Origin: Scenedesmus sp. ARA3
Taxonomy: Eukaryota; Chlorophyta; Chlorophyceae; Sphaeropleales; Scenedesmaceae
DNA: 64,000 nucleotides
Reading direction: 5' to 3'
Assembly: GCA_004335835.1 (NCBI GenBank)
Contig: RWJK01001976.1
Coordinates: 1 to 64,000, forward strand
This document shows positions 35,844 through 46,174 of this stretch, one piece after another; position 1 is the first letter of the stretch, and every line of letters begins with the position of its first letter. The translations under genes were made by a program, and so were the position numbers. The notes beneath the pieces are model-generated. The model had not been told where the DNA came from. It made no database searches and saw only the letters and a program-made list of their open reading frames with translations.

Positions 35844-37814
35844 TCCCTCGCACGCTTTAAGGCGCAAGCGCGAGTCCACCTTCAGTGTGCGCCACCCCAA
35901 CAGCGCTGTGCCCGCCTTTGATGCTGCCAAGGACGTGGTCAGGGACACAACCAGCGGTGTCATGGACTACGGGGTGAGCCTGCTGCTTTTTATGCTAGTT
36001 GTGGCTGAGTTATGCTTGATCTACGTCCTATGTGCAGGCGTGTATGATAGTTTTCTGGCAAGGGCGAGCAGTGCTCATTGTGATGATGTTGTCTGATGCA
36101 ACGGCTGCTAGCGCTCACACGACATTACCGGTATTATAGGGGCAGTGCGCACCGCATCGCTTACAGTACAACACCCATGCACACGCCTCATCTTCTCTGT
36201 TCCCTGTCCCTGCTGCTCTCGCCACAGGTGGACACCGTGCACAACATGTGGGACGGCACCACCTACCTGTACAACAACGTGCTGGAGGCACTCGGCTTCT
36301 CCCTGGGCCGTGCCCGCGCCTACACAGCCACAGCAGCACAGCTGGCAGCCGATGCCGCCGGCACAGCCTACAACACCGCAGCCAATGTGGCCGGCACCGC
36401 AGTCAATGTGGCCGGCAATGTGGCCGGCACTGCTGTGAATGTGGCCAGCCAGGCTGCTGGCACAGCTTACAACGTGGCGGGCCAGGCTGCTGGCACTGCT
36501 GCCAATGTGGCTGGCAACGTGGCCGGCACGGCGTACAATGTGGCAGGCCAGGCTGCAGGCACTGCTGCCAATGTGGCAGGCAACGTGGCTGGCGCTGCTG
36601 CAGGCACTGCCTCCATGGCCTATGACACTGCAGGTGAGAGGAGAAGGTGCATGCCCAACCAGGGAAGATGGTTGAATGACAGACGTATAGTTCATGGAGG
36701 TGTGTCTTTTAGACGTGAGAAGCAACTTTGTGCTCCTGGCTGGACATCACCTAGGTCTCTGGGTGGTATACGACCAAGAGCATCAACTTGCCTCGCACAT
36801 GTGTGTATTATCAGCTGACTGTTTTGGTTGTGGATGGTGCATTGTCTATGGGAAGGGGTAACGTGCACAGCAGTGCTGCAGTGTCTCGTTTGTATTGCAT
36901 TACTGTGTCGCTGTGCATCATCGCCCTACATTGCCCTGCACCTGCACATTGCTGACCAATGCTACTAGTGCGCTGTCTTGAAAGTATGGACATGCACACG
37001 GCATCTTGTGCATGGCTCCCCGGCCCTCCTCTGAGACGTGGTACTCGGTTTTCTGCTCTGTACCCTTGCAGCCACCACCGCTGCACGCGCCGGCGATGTC
37101 GCCTACAGGGCTGCTGACACCGCCGCCGGCACAGCCCGCGCTGCCTACGACACTGCAGCAGAGACCGGCCGCGCTGCATATGACACTGCTGCCACCACTG
37201 GCCGTGCCGGCTATGAGGCAGGCAAGCAGACTGGCGCACGCGCGTATGAGGCAGGCGCAGAGACTGTTGGTGTGGCGGCTGAGACCGGCAGGGTGGCTGC
37301 TGACAGCGCAGCACAGCGCGTGGAGCAGGGCGCCGATGACTTTGAGAGGGGCTACCAGAAGGTGAGGGTGGTGTATCTCTGTTAATAGAACATTGAGCTG
37401 ATTATTGCGATATGTTGAGGGTGGCGGTGGTGTCTAGCGGGGTCATGAGAAGGCCCACCAGCTGCCGTGTAGTGTTGCGTAGCAAGCATAGCTGGTGATG
37501 ACTTGGCGTCACAGTAGATCAAGGCTGTCACCACACGGCTTGTACAGATACTACGAGACCCAGCAGGCCGTGATGTATGGGTTGGGCAGGGCTCAGTTGC
37601 ATCATGCACTGCTGCATCTGTGTACAAAGCTGGTACAGTCAGCAAGCAGGTCCGCAGCAATCCTGTTTGAACTGTTCGCCACCCAACTTCCTAACTCTGC
37701 TGCTGCTGCTGCTGCTGCTGCTCACTTCTGCTTGTCCTGCAGGGCAAGAACAAGCCAGTGACCCTGCCCAGCGGCACCACAGTGCGCTCACCCGCAGGCG
37801 TGGCCTCCTACTAA
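33429..37814 (+). CDS. Protein with N-terminal folded domain and 11-residue amphipathic repeats
   Basis: I do not recognise the full protein. Nine exons, 33429-33510, 33772-33850, 34373-34544, 34893-35057, 35335-35483, 35862-35973, 36228-36633, 37072-37361 and 37743-37814, join in phase to 508 residues. Residues about 1-215 form an ordinary globular region (VRVSAYLFKFIARQRFVPSL, HLVEVSGTLLVYPRR, VELVAVKWHNLPSLPNFL) whose alternating strands resemble an NTF2/SnoaL-like fold, though this is inference. From about residue 290 an 11-residue unit (pattern A-x-x-A-A-G-T-A-x-N-V) repeats about eight times in exact register, followed by a second block of AAYDTAAETGR-like 11-mers in exon 8. Such 11-mers form amphipathic helices in LEA group 3, synuclein and perilipin proteins, so binding to membranes or lipid droplets is plausible. 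Exon 3 has a decoy second copy of its 5' edge in the preceding intron. Confidence 0.78.
34250..34270 (+). repeat. Decoy copy of exon 5' edge in intron 2
   Basis: CTGCAG then CCTCTTCGAGGCCCGCACCA repeats the true exon start at 34373 (CCTGTTTGAGGCCCGCACCA), 123 bp upstream, with its own acceptor AG and similar flanking intron sequence. Confidence 0.75.
35783..35842. repeat. Perfect CTG trinucleotide tract, about 19 units
   Basis: This is the longest CTG run near a splice acceptor in the window. It lies about 20 bp before the exon beginning at 35862 and takes the place of a polypyrimidine tract. Confidence 0.9.
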
Positions 37815-38808
37815 GCTGCCTCGGTGTGCCGATGAGCATGCGCTTGGAGGAAGGAAGGTGACATGCTGCACATGTGTGGCAACAGCTGGCAGACTGGGGC
37901 CTGTGCTTCAGGGTGGAGTCTGTCATGGTGCAATGAGGCAAGATGATGGAGGAGGATAGGTGGTTGTGCACTCATATGCTTAAATGATGGTAAAGTTGGT
38001 GGCGCTGTTGAGAAGCAGTAGTTGAGGTTGGTTATAACAGCAGGCGTTGAGCGGCTCACGGTGGCATGGTGTGTGACTCTCTGCATATGCATATTCCATA
38101 CAGCAAGAGAGGGACCATTGTGCTGATGGTGGTTGCGTGTGTGATCGCATAATAACGTTGGAAAGTTCAGCCCTTTGTTGGAGTGATGTTGGCCAACCAT
38201 GCACGTGCAACGGCACTGAAAATGTGTTGTACAGTGGAAGGATGAGGTGTGACAGCTTGCCCAAGCTGGCAGCTGCTTGCCTGTACATAGAAGCGTGTAA
38301 CCAAAGTGGGTACGTATTGAGGTGGGATTGAAGCTGCTGTCACCAGGTTTGCGCTGTGTTAAAAGCGAAAGACAACAGCTGCATGCGTATGACATGGCTG
38401 TGTATGACATCCCTGCAAAGAACGCTCATGTGCAGAGCAGATCCAGTGTAAGCAGACCTTACTCATCAAAACGGATTATATGGCCATGTCTTTGAAGGTT
38501 GCAAAACTACAAAAACAGACAGGAGTAGCAGGGTCTCGGCCATAGCTCCCTCTCTGATAGATAGATAGAGGGGGTACACGGTGTGTTCATGCGGCATACG
38601 CCACCACAGACACCTGGTAAAATAGGAAGCTGCAAGCAGCTCAGCTCGGGCTCCCTCCCTGACACTGGCCAGCGGTTACAAGCAGTTGGCATATAACATA
38701 GCATGCAAGACACGCCGGGCCACACCCACCGAGGGCAAGTGAAACACAAGCTGAACATTAAAAGTAAATAACTGTTTGTGTTGCACTTTCTGGGCTGCAA
38801 TTGCATGC
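37815..38808. other. Interval between 11-mer repeat gene and thioredoxin gene
   Basis: About 1 kb without coding signal. A TGTAA at 38296-38300 may end the upstream transcript, and a short GATA run is at 38559. The right part should contain the thioredoxin promoter. Confidence 0.4.
38296..38300 (+). terminator. Candidate poly(A) signal TGTAA
   Basis: About 480 bp after the stop of the 11-mer repeat gene. The assignment is positional. Confidence 0.25.
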
Positions 38809-39633
38809 ATGCGCGTCATCTACACGCCGAGCGAGTATCTGGAGCTGTGCAGTGGGCTGCTGGTGTTGTTCTTCACAGCCACGTGGTGCGTTATCGAAGA
38901 AATCCCTTATGTGTGCTCCTTTGGGTTGAATGAACACATATGATTCTGCTTGGCAACAGGTGTGCCCCATGTCACTTGTTTGAACCGAAGCTTGCAGCTC
39001 TTGAAGGCCCATACAGCCAGGTGGGTATCACCAACTTATGATGTTAACTTGAAAGTCGAGATTACGAGCTCTGCAGCCGCAGTTGCCAACGGAGTGCACA
39101 TGCATGGCCTTTCTTGCTGCTGCTTACTGGACGCTGCTGTTGCAGGTTGTGTTCTGCAAAGTGGACGTGGAGGACGCAGTGGTGAGCTATCTTGCCTTTC
39201 CAGAGATACTTTGAGTAACATGCAGCGATGCTGTACTGAGACACGTGCACTGCTTGCTGCTGCTTGCAGGAGCTGGCGGACAGTTTCAGCATCTCCACTC
39301 TGCCTACAGTTGTGCTTGTTAAGGCAGGACAGGAGGTGCACCGTGTAGTGGGTAAGAGCCGATTGCCATGTAACTGATCCTGGGCTGACCTCATCCACCT
39401 GTCCTGCAAGAGCGCACTTGACACTGGTCCTGCTGGCACAGCATTGTCATCACAGCAATGCCTGAACTTATCAGCAGCGTAAGCTCTCCTCATTGTGCTC
39501 GTTTTATTTATGCTGTTCCTGATGCTGCAATTGCGCTGCAGGTGTGGCGCACAAACGCCCCAGCAGGCCTGTGTCTCAGGCCATCCGGCACCACCTGCTC
39601 GAGGAGCAGGCTGAGCAGCATGCAGCTGGCTGA
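38809..39633 (+). CDS. Small thioredoxin with WCAPC active site
   Basis: Thioredoxins reduce protein disulfides. Exons 38809-38885, 38960-39020, 39146-39181, 39270-39351 and 39542-39633 join in phase to 115 residues. The fold is recognisable in order: MRVIYTPSEYLELCSGLLVLFF, the redox motif WCAPC split across intron 1 (donor GTGCGT inside the Trp codon), VVFCKVDVEDAVELADSFSI, the cis-proline loop STLPTVVLVKAGQEV, and a Val-Gly turn. The family usually has WCGPC, so the Ala is a variant. The last exon replaces the usual terminal helix with HHLLEEQAEQHA. No transit peptide is seen, so a cytosolic form is likely, or an upstream exon is missing. The RAD17 start codon follows only 118 bp after the stop. 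Confidence 0.85.
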
Positions 39634-39751
39634 GCACCGCGGCAGATAGCAGCAGTCAAAAAGCAGCCAGGCAGGCAGAGCGTGCAGGAACAGCAACAGC
39701 AGTAGCTGCATGTTGCTGCGCGCTGCGTAGTGCAGCAGCAGCAGCAGCAGC

Positions 39752-39868
39752 ATGAGGCGCAGCCGCAGGAGCCTCAGCAAGGCAAGCAAGGCAGCAGCTG
39801 AGCCGGAAGTTGTGAGCTTGCTGGATGATGATGAAGAAGAGGGTGGCGGCAGCCGTGGTGCGCCCGGC

Positions 39869-39911
<43 letters not shown>

Positions 39912-42900
39912 GTACGGCATATGATAAGCCGGGCAATGCACCTGTTGAGTACGCCGGCGAGTATGCTTTCCCTAGTGACGACGAAGCAGAGCAGCGGCAG
40001 CAGCAGCCAAGGCAGCGGCGGCGGCGCAAGCAGCAGTTGCAGGATGACGATGATGAAGACAGCATAGACGAGGCACAGGCGGCACCATCACAAGCGGTCA
40101 GCAAGCGCAGCGGCAGTAAACGGCCAGCTGCTAATGCAGATGCAGCACCCTCGGCAGCAGCTGCTGCTGGTGGTGCTGCAACTGCACGGCAGCCGCAGCG
40201 CAAGCGAGCCAAAGCTGGCGGCTCAGCAGCGCCCGCGCGCAAGGCACCTGCAGCAACAGGCGCACGGGCAGCAGCAGCAGCAGCTGGGACCAAGGGGTCC
40301 AAGCAGACCACGCTGCACTCCAAGGGGTTTGGTGCGCTGTGCTTCAGTGCCACGCAGCAGAGTGGCTCGCAAGGTGAGGCGCCCCCTCCCCCCCGCGTAG
40401 TAGGCAGCCTGTGTGGAGCGGTTGCAGGTCGCGCTTCGAATGCAGCTGACGGCGCTATGCTTGCCAGGCAGCTCCTAAGCAAGCAGCCTGTTATGTTCTT
40501 TGCAGCACACGCATGTGGTGACAATGCTGCATGCGCTACTTGCTGCTGCGCTTTTTCCCCGCAGGTGCGACAACAGCCTCGCAAGCCGCTGCTGCTGCCA
40601 CAGCACCGGATGCTTCCAGCATTCCTGGCGAGCCAGCAGCAGCGACAGCAGCAGCGGCTGCTGCTGGCGTGCAGTGGGCAGACAAGCACGAGCCATCCAG
40701 TGTTGAGGGCCTGCTGGTGCACAAGCGCAAGGTGGCCGAGCTGCAGGCCTGGCTGCAGGTGTACCTGGAGGCGCGACAGGCGGGCTACTGCCCCACGCGC
40801 GTGCTGCTGGTCACAGGTGCGAGGTTGCATCTTGCAGGAACAGAACTTGCAGGAAATCTCCAGCTGTTGAGACAGTTTTGCAGAGGCCAGCAGTGCAGTA
40901 GCAGCTTGGCGGGTTAGCGCTGCTGAACAGAGAGGCTAACAGCTTGCAGGACACTGTAGCGTGACCGACACAATGTGCGCGTCGGCTGACGCTGTGGTTT
41001 TCCGGTGCCTTGCTGCAATGCTGACTAGCTGCTTGGCGTTTTGCTAATGCTGCTGGCGGTGTGTGTGTGTGTGGGTGGGTGTGCTGCAGGCCCAACAGGG
41101 TGCGGCAAGTCTGCCACGCTGCGCGTGCTGGCGGAGGCGCTGGGCTTTGAGCTCACAGAGTGGAATGCACCAGTGCCCACGCTGTGGCAGGACTACCAGT
41201 ACCAGGTGCGGCAGTGGTGGCGGTGGTGGTGGCGGGGCAGGGTAGCTGCTGCAAAGACCGTTGCAAACTTGCGCAGACTAAGATCACTTGCGCAGACAAG
41301 GATCTTCATGACTAGCAGATGGTGGAGTGACTCATCCAGCTGTACAGAAGGCCGGCAGCTATGCGTGCATGCGTAGTGCCTGACACGTCTGTGCTTGGCG
41401 CCAGCGTGCAACATGAGCGGAGTCAGATGATTGTGCTGCTGCTGCTGCTGTGCTTGCCCCGCTGCAGGCTGGCGCTGGTGTTGGCTACAGCAGCAAGCTC
41501 GATGAGTTTGACCTGTTTGTGACACGCTGCAAGTTCGCGGCACTGCCGCTCACATGCAGCTCAGGCAGCAGACCAGCCCAGCAATCGCAGCAGCAGTCCC
41601 AGCAGCAGCAGTCTCAGCAGCAACAGTCCCAGCAGCAGTCGCAGCAGCCACAGAAGCAGTCGCAGCAGCAGCAGCTGTCCCAGCGCCAGCAGTCTCAGCA
41701 GCAGCAGCAGCAGCAGTCTCAGCAGCAGCAGCAGCAGTCGCAGGAGCTGATGCCGCCGCCAAAGCGCAGACTGCCGCAGCTGTTTGCCTCTCAGCAGCAG
41801 CAGCAACAACAGCCTCAGCAGCAGCAACCTGCGCAGCCATCAACGCAGAAGCAGCAGCAACGGCAGCCGCTGCAGGGCCGGCCAAAGCTGCTGCTGGTTG
41901 ATGACCTGCCATATGTGAATGATCCTGCTCGCCGTGCCCGGCTAGCTGCCTCACTTGGTGACCTGGCTGCCACTGCGCGCTGCCCTGTGGTGGTGGTGGC
42001 TACCACAGAGGAAGGTGGCTCTGGGGGCAGCAAGGGAGCTGGCTACTCCAGCTATGGCTCAGCAGCAGCAGGCATGACATCCAAGGGCTTGCACAAGGTG
42101 TGTGTTGTGAGGTGCAGTTTGCAGGACGGCTTGTGCTGCAGCATGCTGCGCATGGCCTGACGTTGGGCAGACAAGGAAGCCTTCTCTGCTGCACTTGTGC
42201 GGCTTGGCAACGGGTGTGCCCATCACCTGTCATCTTGTATGCTGCTTACTGTGTCTATGTGTGCGCTGTCGTGAAGTGGCTACGGTCTTCACACGACCTT
42301 GCTGCTGCTAGGGGTGGGTCTTCCTGTAGCCGTTGTCCTCCCACCTGCTTCTCAGCACTGCTGGCTGCTACTGCTGCCACCCGCTGCTGCCATCTGCGGT
42401 TCTCTCCTTCTCTGCTGCTGCCGTCTGCTGCTCTCAGGACATGCTGGCTGTGTTGGAGGCTGCTACATGTCCTGCTTCTGTTTGGGGTGACCCTCTCTCC
42501 CGCCTGCCACCCTGCCACCTGCTTCTCAGCACTGCTGGTTGCTGCTGCTGCCGCCTGCTGCTCTCAGGACATGCTGGCAGTGCTGGAAGCTGCTGGAGCC
42601 ACCTACATCCACTTCAACCCCATCACAGCCAACACCATCAGCACTGCACTGCACAGCATAGCAGCCAAAGAGGGCTTTGCGCTGGACCCTGACACTGCTG
42701 ACGCCATAGCGCAGGCAGCAGCAGGGGACCTGCGCAACGCGATCCAGAGCCTGCAGCTGCTGCTGCTGCAGCAGCAGCCGGCACCTGTGCAGGCTGGCAA
42801 GCGAGGCAAGGTGAGGCAGTTCTGGAAGTATACATGTGAAGAGACTGTTCAAATGTGTGGTTGCTGACATAGTTTTAGTCAAGACACCTACCAAGCTTGC

Positions 42901-44641
42901 GCAGAATTGCACGAGCATGCACCATTTTCCTCTCTTCCCTCCCTTGCTGTTGCTACCATGCATGCACCTCAATGCCTGGATGGCTGCTCGCTGCTGCACC
43001 TGCAGGCCAAGGCCCCAAAGCGGCCGCGCCGCACAGCCAAAGATCCTGAGGCAGCAGCAGCAGCAGATGCAGCCAAGCGCCAGGTGGCGGGGCAGGTGGC
43101 TCGAGACCAGCACCTGTCTGTGTACCATGCGGTCGGCAAGCTGCTGCACTACAAGCGGCAGCAGCCAGGCGAGCAGCAAGGCGAGGGCGCAGGCTCACAG
43201 CAGCAGCCGGCAGCAGCTGGCAGCAGTAAGCAGGAGGGTGACAGTGATGTGGAGCTGGTTGATGCTGCAGCATCACAGCAGGAGCAGCAGCAGGCCAACA
43301 GCAGGTGTGTTCAGGAGTTAGGAGCAGGTATCACCGCCTAGCTCAATTGCAGTCGTGTTGCATATGCACAACACACCTGCAGGAGTTGGCTTGATCACAT
43401 GTAACCACAAAGTGCTGGCAACAGTTGTGTTCTGCAGTCAACTGCTGTCATTGTTGACACTGCTGCTGCCTGCCTGCCACTGCTGCTGCTCTTGCATTCA
43501 GGTTTTGGCGCCCTCCGCTGCGCATAAACCCTGAGGCCATCATCCAGGGTTCCGGTTTAGAAGCCCTGCAGGTGACGTCATTCCTGGCGGAGAACTACCC
43601 CCACTTCTTTGCAGAGGATGCGATGGAGCAGGCGGCAGCAGCAGCAGCCTACCTCAGCGATGCAGGTGAGGCGCGGCTGGCTGGAGGTGTGGAAGGGCGG
43701 GGCGGTACTGTCATGCTTATGTTTGGGATGGTGCCGCCATGCGCTTGGTTGCGAGTGTGCTGTCTGCAGCTGCTGCAGAGGCTTCTGGCGCTTGGTGGCA
43801 GTTCGTCTCCATCAGGGCGCAAGCACCCACGCGCACACCGTGTCGCGAGGGACGGTAGCCGTTGTGATTCATTGCATACATCCTGCTGTGCTTTGTCCCT
43901 AACTTAGCCCTGCAACTGCGTTCTTCCCAGCCATAACGTTCCAATACCATCCACCGTCAAAGTAGTTGCAGGGGTGTGCCGTGCATGTTGCGGCCAGCAC
44001 TGTGCAAATGCTGCGACCAGCACACATGTAGCAGCCCACCCCACCTTGCTGCTGCTGCTGCTGCTGCTGCTGCCATTCACTGCAGGCTACATGGCGTGCC
44101 ACCGCAGCATTGTGGCCAGCAGCTCCGCAGGCTTCTGGGATGAGGACGATGCAGCAGCCACATCCCTGCAGGCCTCCGCAGCAGCCAGCACTGCAGCGCG
44201 CGGCCTGCTGTACTCCAACAGCCACCCAGCACCCAGCAGGTGGCTCCCTCTGAAGGGCCCCAGCTGTTATTTGCCGGAGCGCGCAGCAGCAGCCAATTTA
44301 CAGAGGCTGGCAGAGTCCGTGCAGCAGCTGCAGGATGGGCTGGAGCAGGAGGGACCTGTGCGGCAGCAGGCTGGGTTGAGTTTGGCGGGGCAGCTGCTGC
44401 ACAGCGGGCGGCAGGAGCGGGCCGCGCAGGTGCTGCCGTATCTGCAGGTGCTGTCGCGGGCGCAGCAGCGGCTGTGGGTGCAGGCGCTGCTGCCGCGCAG
44501 CTGGTGCCATGTGTGGAATGGGAGTTTGAGTGAGGGGCAGGGCAGCGGCAGAGGGATGCAGGCGCCACCAGTGAGGGCGGCGCTGGCTGCGGCAGTTGGG
44601 TCGGTGTTGGCATCATCTGGTGGTGGAGTAGGAATGGGGAC

Positions 44642-44677
<36 letters not shown>

Positions 44678-44750
44678 CGGGCTAGGGGCAGCAGGACAGG
44701 CTGGGGGCGGTGGCAGTAGTGATGAGATAGATGAGATTGAAGATGACTAG
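39752..44750 (+). CDS. RAD17: RAD17 checkpoint clamp-loader subunit
   Basis: RAD17 with RFC2-5 loads the 9-1-1 clamp at DNA damage and starts ATR signalling. Exons 39752-40373, 40565-40816, 41090-41205, 41468-42097, 42568-42810, 43006-43304, 43502-43665 and 44086-44750 join in phase to 996 residues. The N-terminal 200 residues are low-complexity acidic/Gln/Ala. The AAA+ part begins WADKHEPSSVEGLLVHKRKVAELQAWL (as in RAD17 rather than RFC1), followed by Walker A GPTGCGKSAT and EWNAPV. Walker B LLLVDDLPYVND comes only after a Gln-rich insert of about 95 residues. FNPITANTIS and the sensor-2-like GDLRNAIQSLQ follow. C-terminal exons include QVTSFLAENYPHFF, YMACHRSIVASSS, a Gln run and an acidic end. 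Intron 4 carries a 130-bp duplication with a second copy of the exon 5 edge. Confidence 0.88.
42336..42600. repeat. 130-bp tandem duplication containing an exon edge
   Basis: The segment from CCACCTGCTTCTCAGCACTG to the start of exon 5 occurs twice. The copies carry acceptors at 42437 (decoy) and 42567 (true exon), each followed by GACATGCTGGC and a Val-Leu-Glu-Ala-Ala coding stretch. Confidence 0.85.
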
Positions 44751-45643
44751 ATAGGTGAAGCATCTGTACCACTTGTTGTGGGTTTTGAACAGTCAGCTAG
44801 CTATGCTTTTGTTCAAACAAATCAGCATGTGCTGACTTTGGCAAGGACGGTGGTCATATCAAACGTGCGCAAGCATTGTTTGACAGACTCCTGGCACGCT
44901 CTGCTGACAGCGCTGCCAGCTGCTGTGCATGCAAACAGATGCGCATTCGTAGGCAGCGTCCTGCAGAGTGCAAGGTGACTGGTGTCCTGCGGGTACAGCA
45001 TGCGCAGAGCAGGTGGTTACAGACATGTTACTGCTGTGTTACGAGGGCTCAGGTCTAGAGTCCGGGCCGGGTGGTGTTTGTAGCTTCTGACCTTTCCTGA
45101 ATGTCCAGGCTGCTTTCTGTGTCGTGATAGATACTGCACGACCGATACATCAGCACACGCCGCTTGACTGCTGCGACACTGCCAAAGGCAAACCAGGGCG
45201 TGCACCGCTTGAGGCTGTGTCAGTCGAGCAGATAGTTCGCAGGCGCGAACATATACACAGAGTTTTACGTGGGATCGTGCGTGGAAGAGCTTGTCTGCGA
45301 GAAGACACACGCACTGGCTGCTGCCACCGGTGAGTGTGCTGCCGGCTTATGTAAACTATTTGTTACGCTTTTTAACCGTCTCACTGTTTTAGAGAGCTGG
45401 CGCTTGTCTTGCGTGCAAGTGAAGCTGTCAGTAGCAGCTACTGCAGCAGGTTGGCGCCAGCCCTAGCTGCACCGCACCATGCACGGCTCCCGGACCCTTC
45501 ATGCTCACTATCTCCGCTTCTTATTGCAGGTTGAGTGCTTTTTGCAGCCAGCAGCAGCAACAGCGCCGAGCAGCAGCAGGCCAGCAGCACTTGCCTAGCA
45601 CCAGCAGCAGCTAACAGCGCCGCCGCAGCGGCAGCTCGCCACC
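44751..45643. other. Interval between RAD17 and RLP24
   Basis: No coding region is recognised. It should contain the RAD17 3' UTR and RLP24 promoter/leader, and a TGTAA occurs near 45350. The last 100 bp are CAG/CAA-rich leader without an ATG in good context until 45644. Confidence 0.4.
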
Positions 45644-46174
45644 ATGCGGCTCGAAAAGTGCTGGTTCTGCTCCAGCACCATCTACCCCGGGCATGGCATC
45701 ACCTTTGTGCGCAATGACGCGACCACCTTCAAGTTCTGCCGCAGCAAGTGCCACAAGAACTTCAAGATGAAGCGCAACCCGCGCAAGGTGCGCTGGACCA
45801 AGGCCTACCGCAAGCTTGCAGGAAAGGAGCTCGCTGAAGACGCCACATTCGAAATGGAGCGCCGCCGCAACAGGCCCGAGAAGTATGACCGGGACCTGGT
45901 CAAAAAGACGGTCAAAGCCATTGAGCGCATCAGCGAGATCAGGGTGCGCAGGCAGGAGCGCTTCTACGAGAAGCGTATGGCGAAGGTCAAGGGCCAGCAG
46001 GTGGCCAGGGACAAGCAGCAGCTGGAGCAGGAGATCCACCTGGTCAAGGCTCCTGCAAGCCTGGTCAGCGACAAGGCGCAGCAGAAGAGCAAGGAGAAGC
46101 TCAAGGTGGCAGTGGAGGCGAAGCAGCAGAAGCAGAAGCAGCAGGCGCAGGGCGCAGACGCCATGCAGGAGTGA
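45644..46174 (+). CDS. RLP24: Ribosome biogenesis protein RLP24
   Basis: RLP24 holds the place of ribosomal protein eL24 on pre-60S particles and recruits the AAA ATPase Drg1. One uninterrupted frame of 176 residues, the only intronless gene of the window, starts MRLEKCWFCSSTIYPGHGITFVRND with the zinc-binding Cys pairs (CWFC and CRSKCHKNF) typical of the eL24 fold. The RLP24-specific region KRNPRKVRWTKAYRKLAGKEL and a long basic-acidic helical tail (VRRQERFYEKRMAKVKG) follow. The N-terminal MRLEKCWFCSS, rather than MKVELCSFSG, separates it from true eL24. The context GCCACCATGCGG is a strong start. Confidence 0.96.
   Translation: MRLEKCWFCSSTIYPGHGITFVRNDATTFKFCRSKCHKNFKMKRNPRKVRWTKAYRKLAGKELAEDATFEMERRRNRPEKYDRDLVKKTVKAIERISEIRVRRQERFYEKRMAKVKGQQVARDKQQLEQEIHLVKAPASLVSDKAQQKSKEKLKVAVEAKQQKQKQQAQGADAMQE

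Noticed and set aside
39508..40830. 440-codon frame antisense to RAD17 exon 1
   Set aside because: Shadow of Gln/Ala repeat codons read backwards; no protein-like composition.
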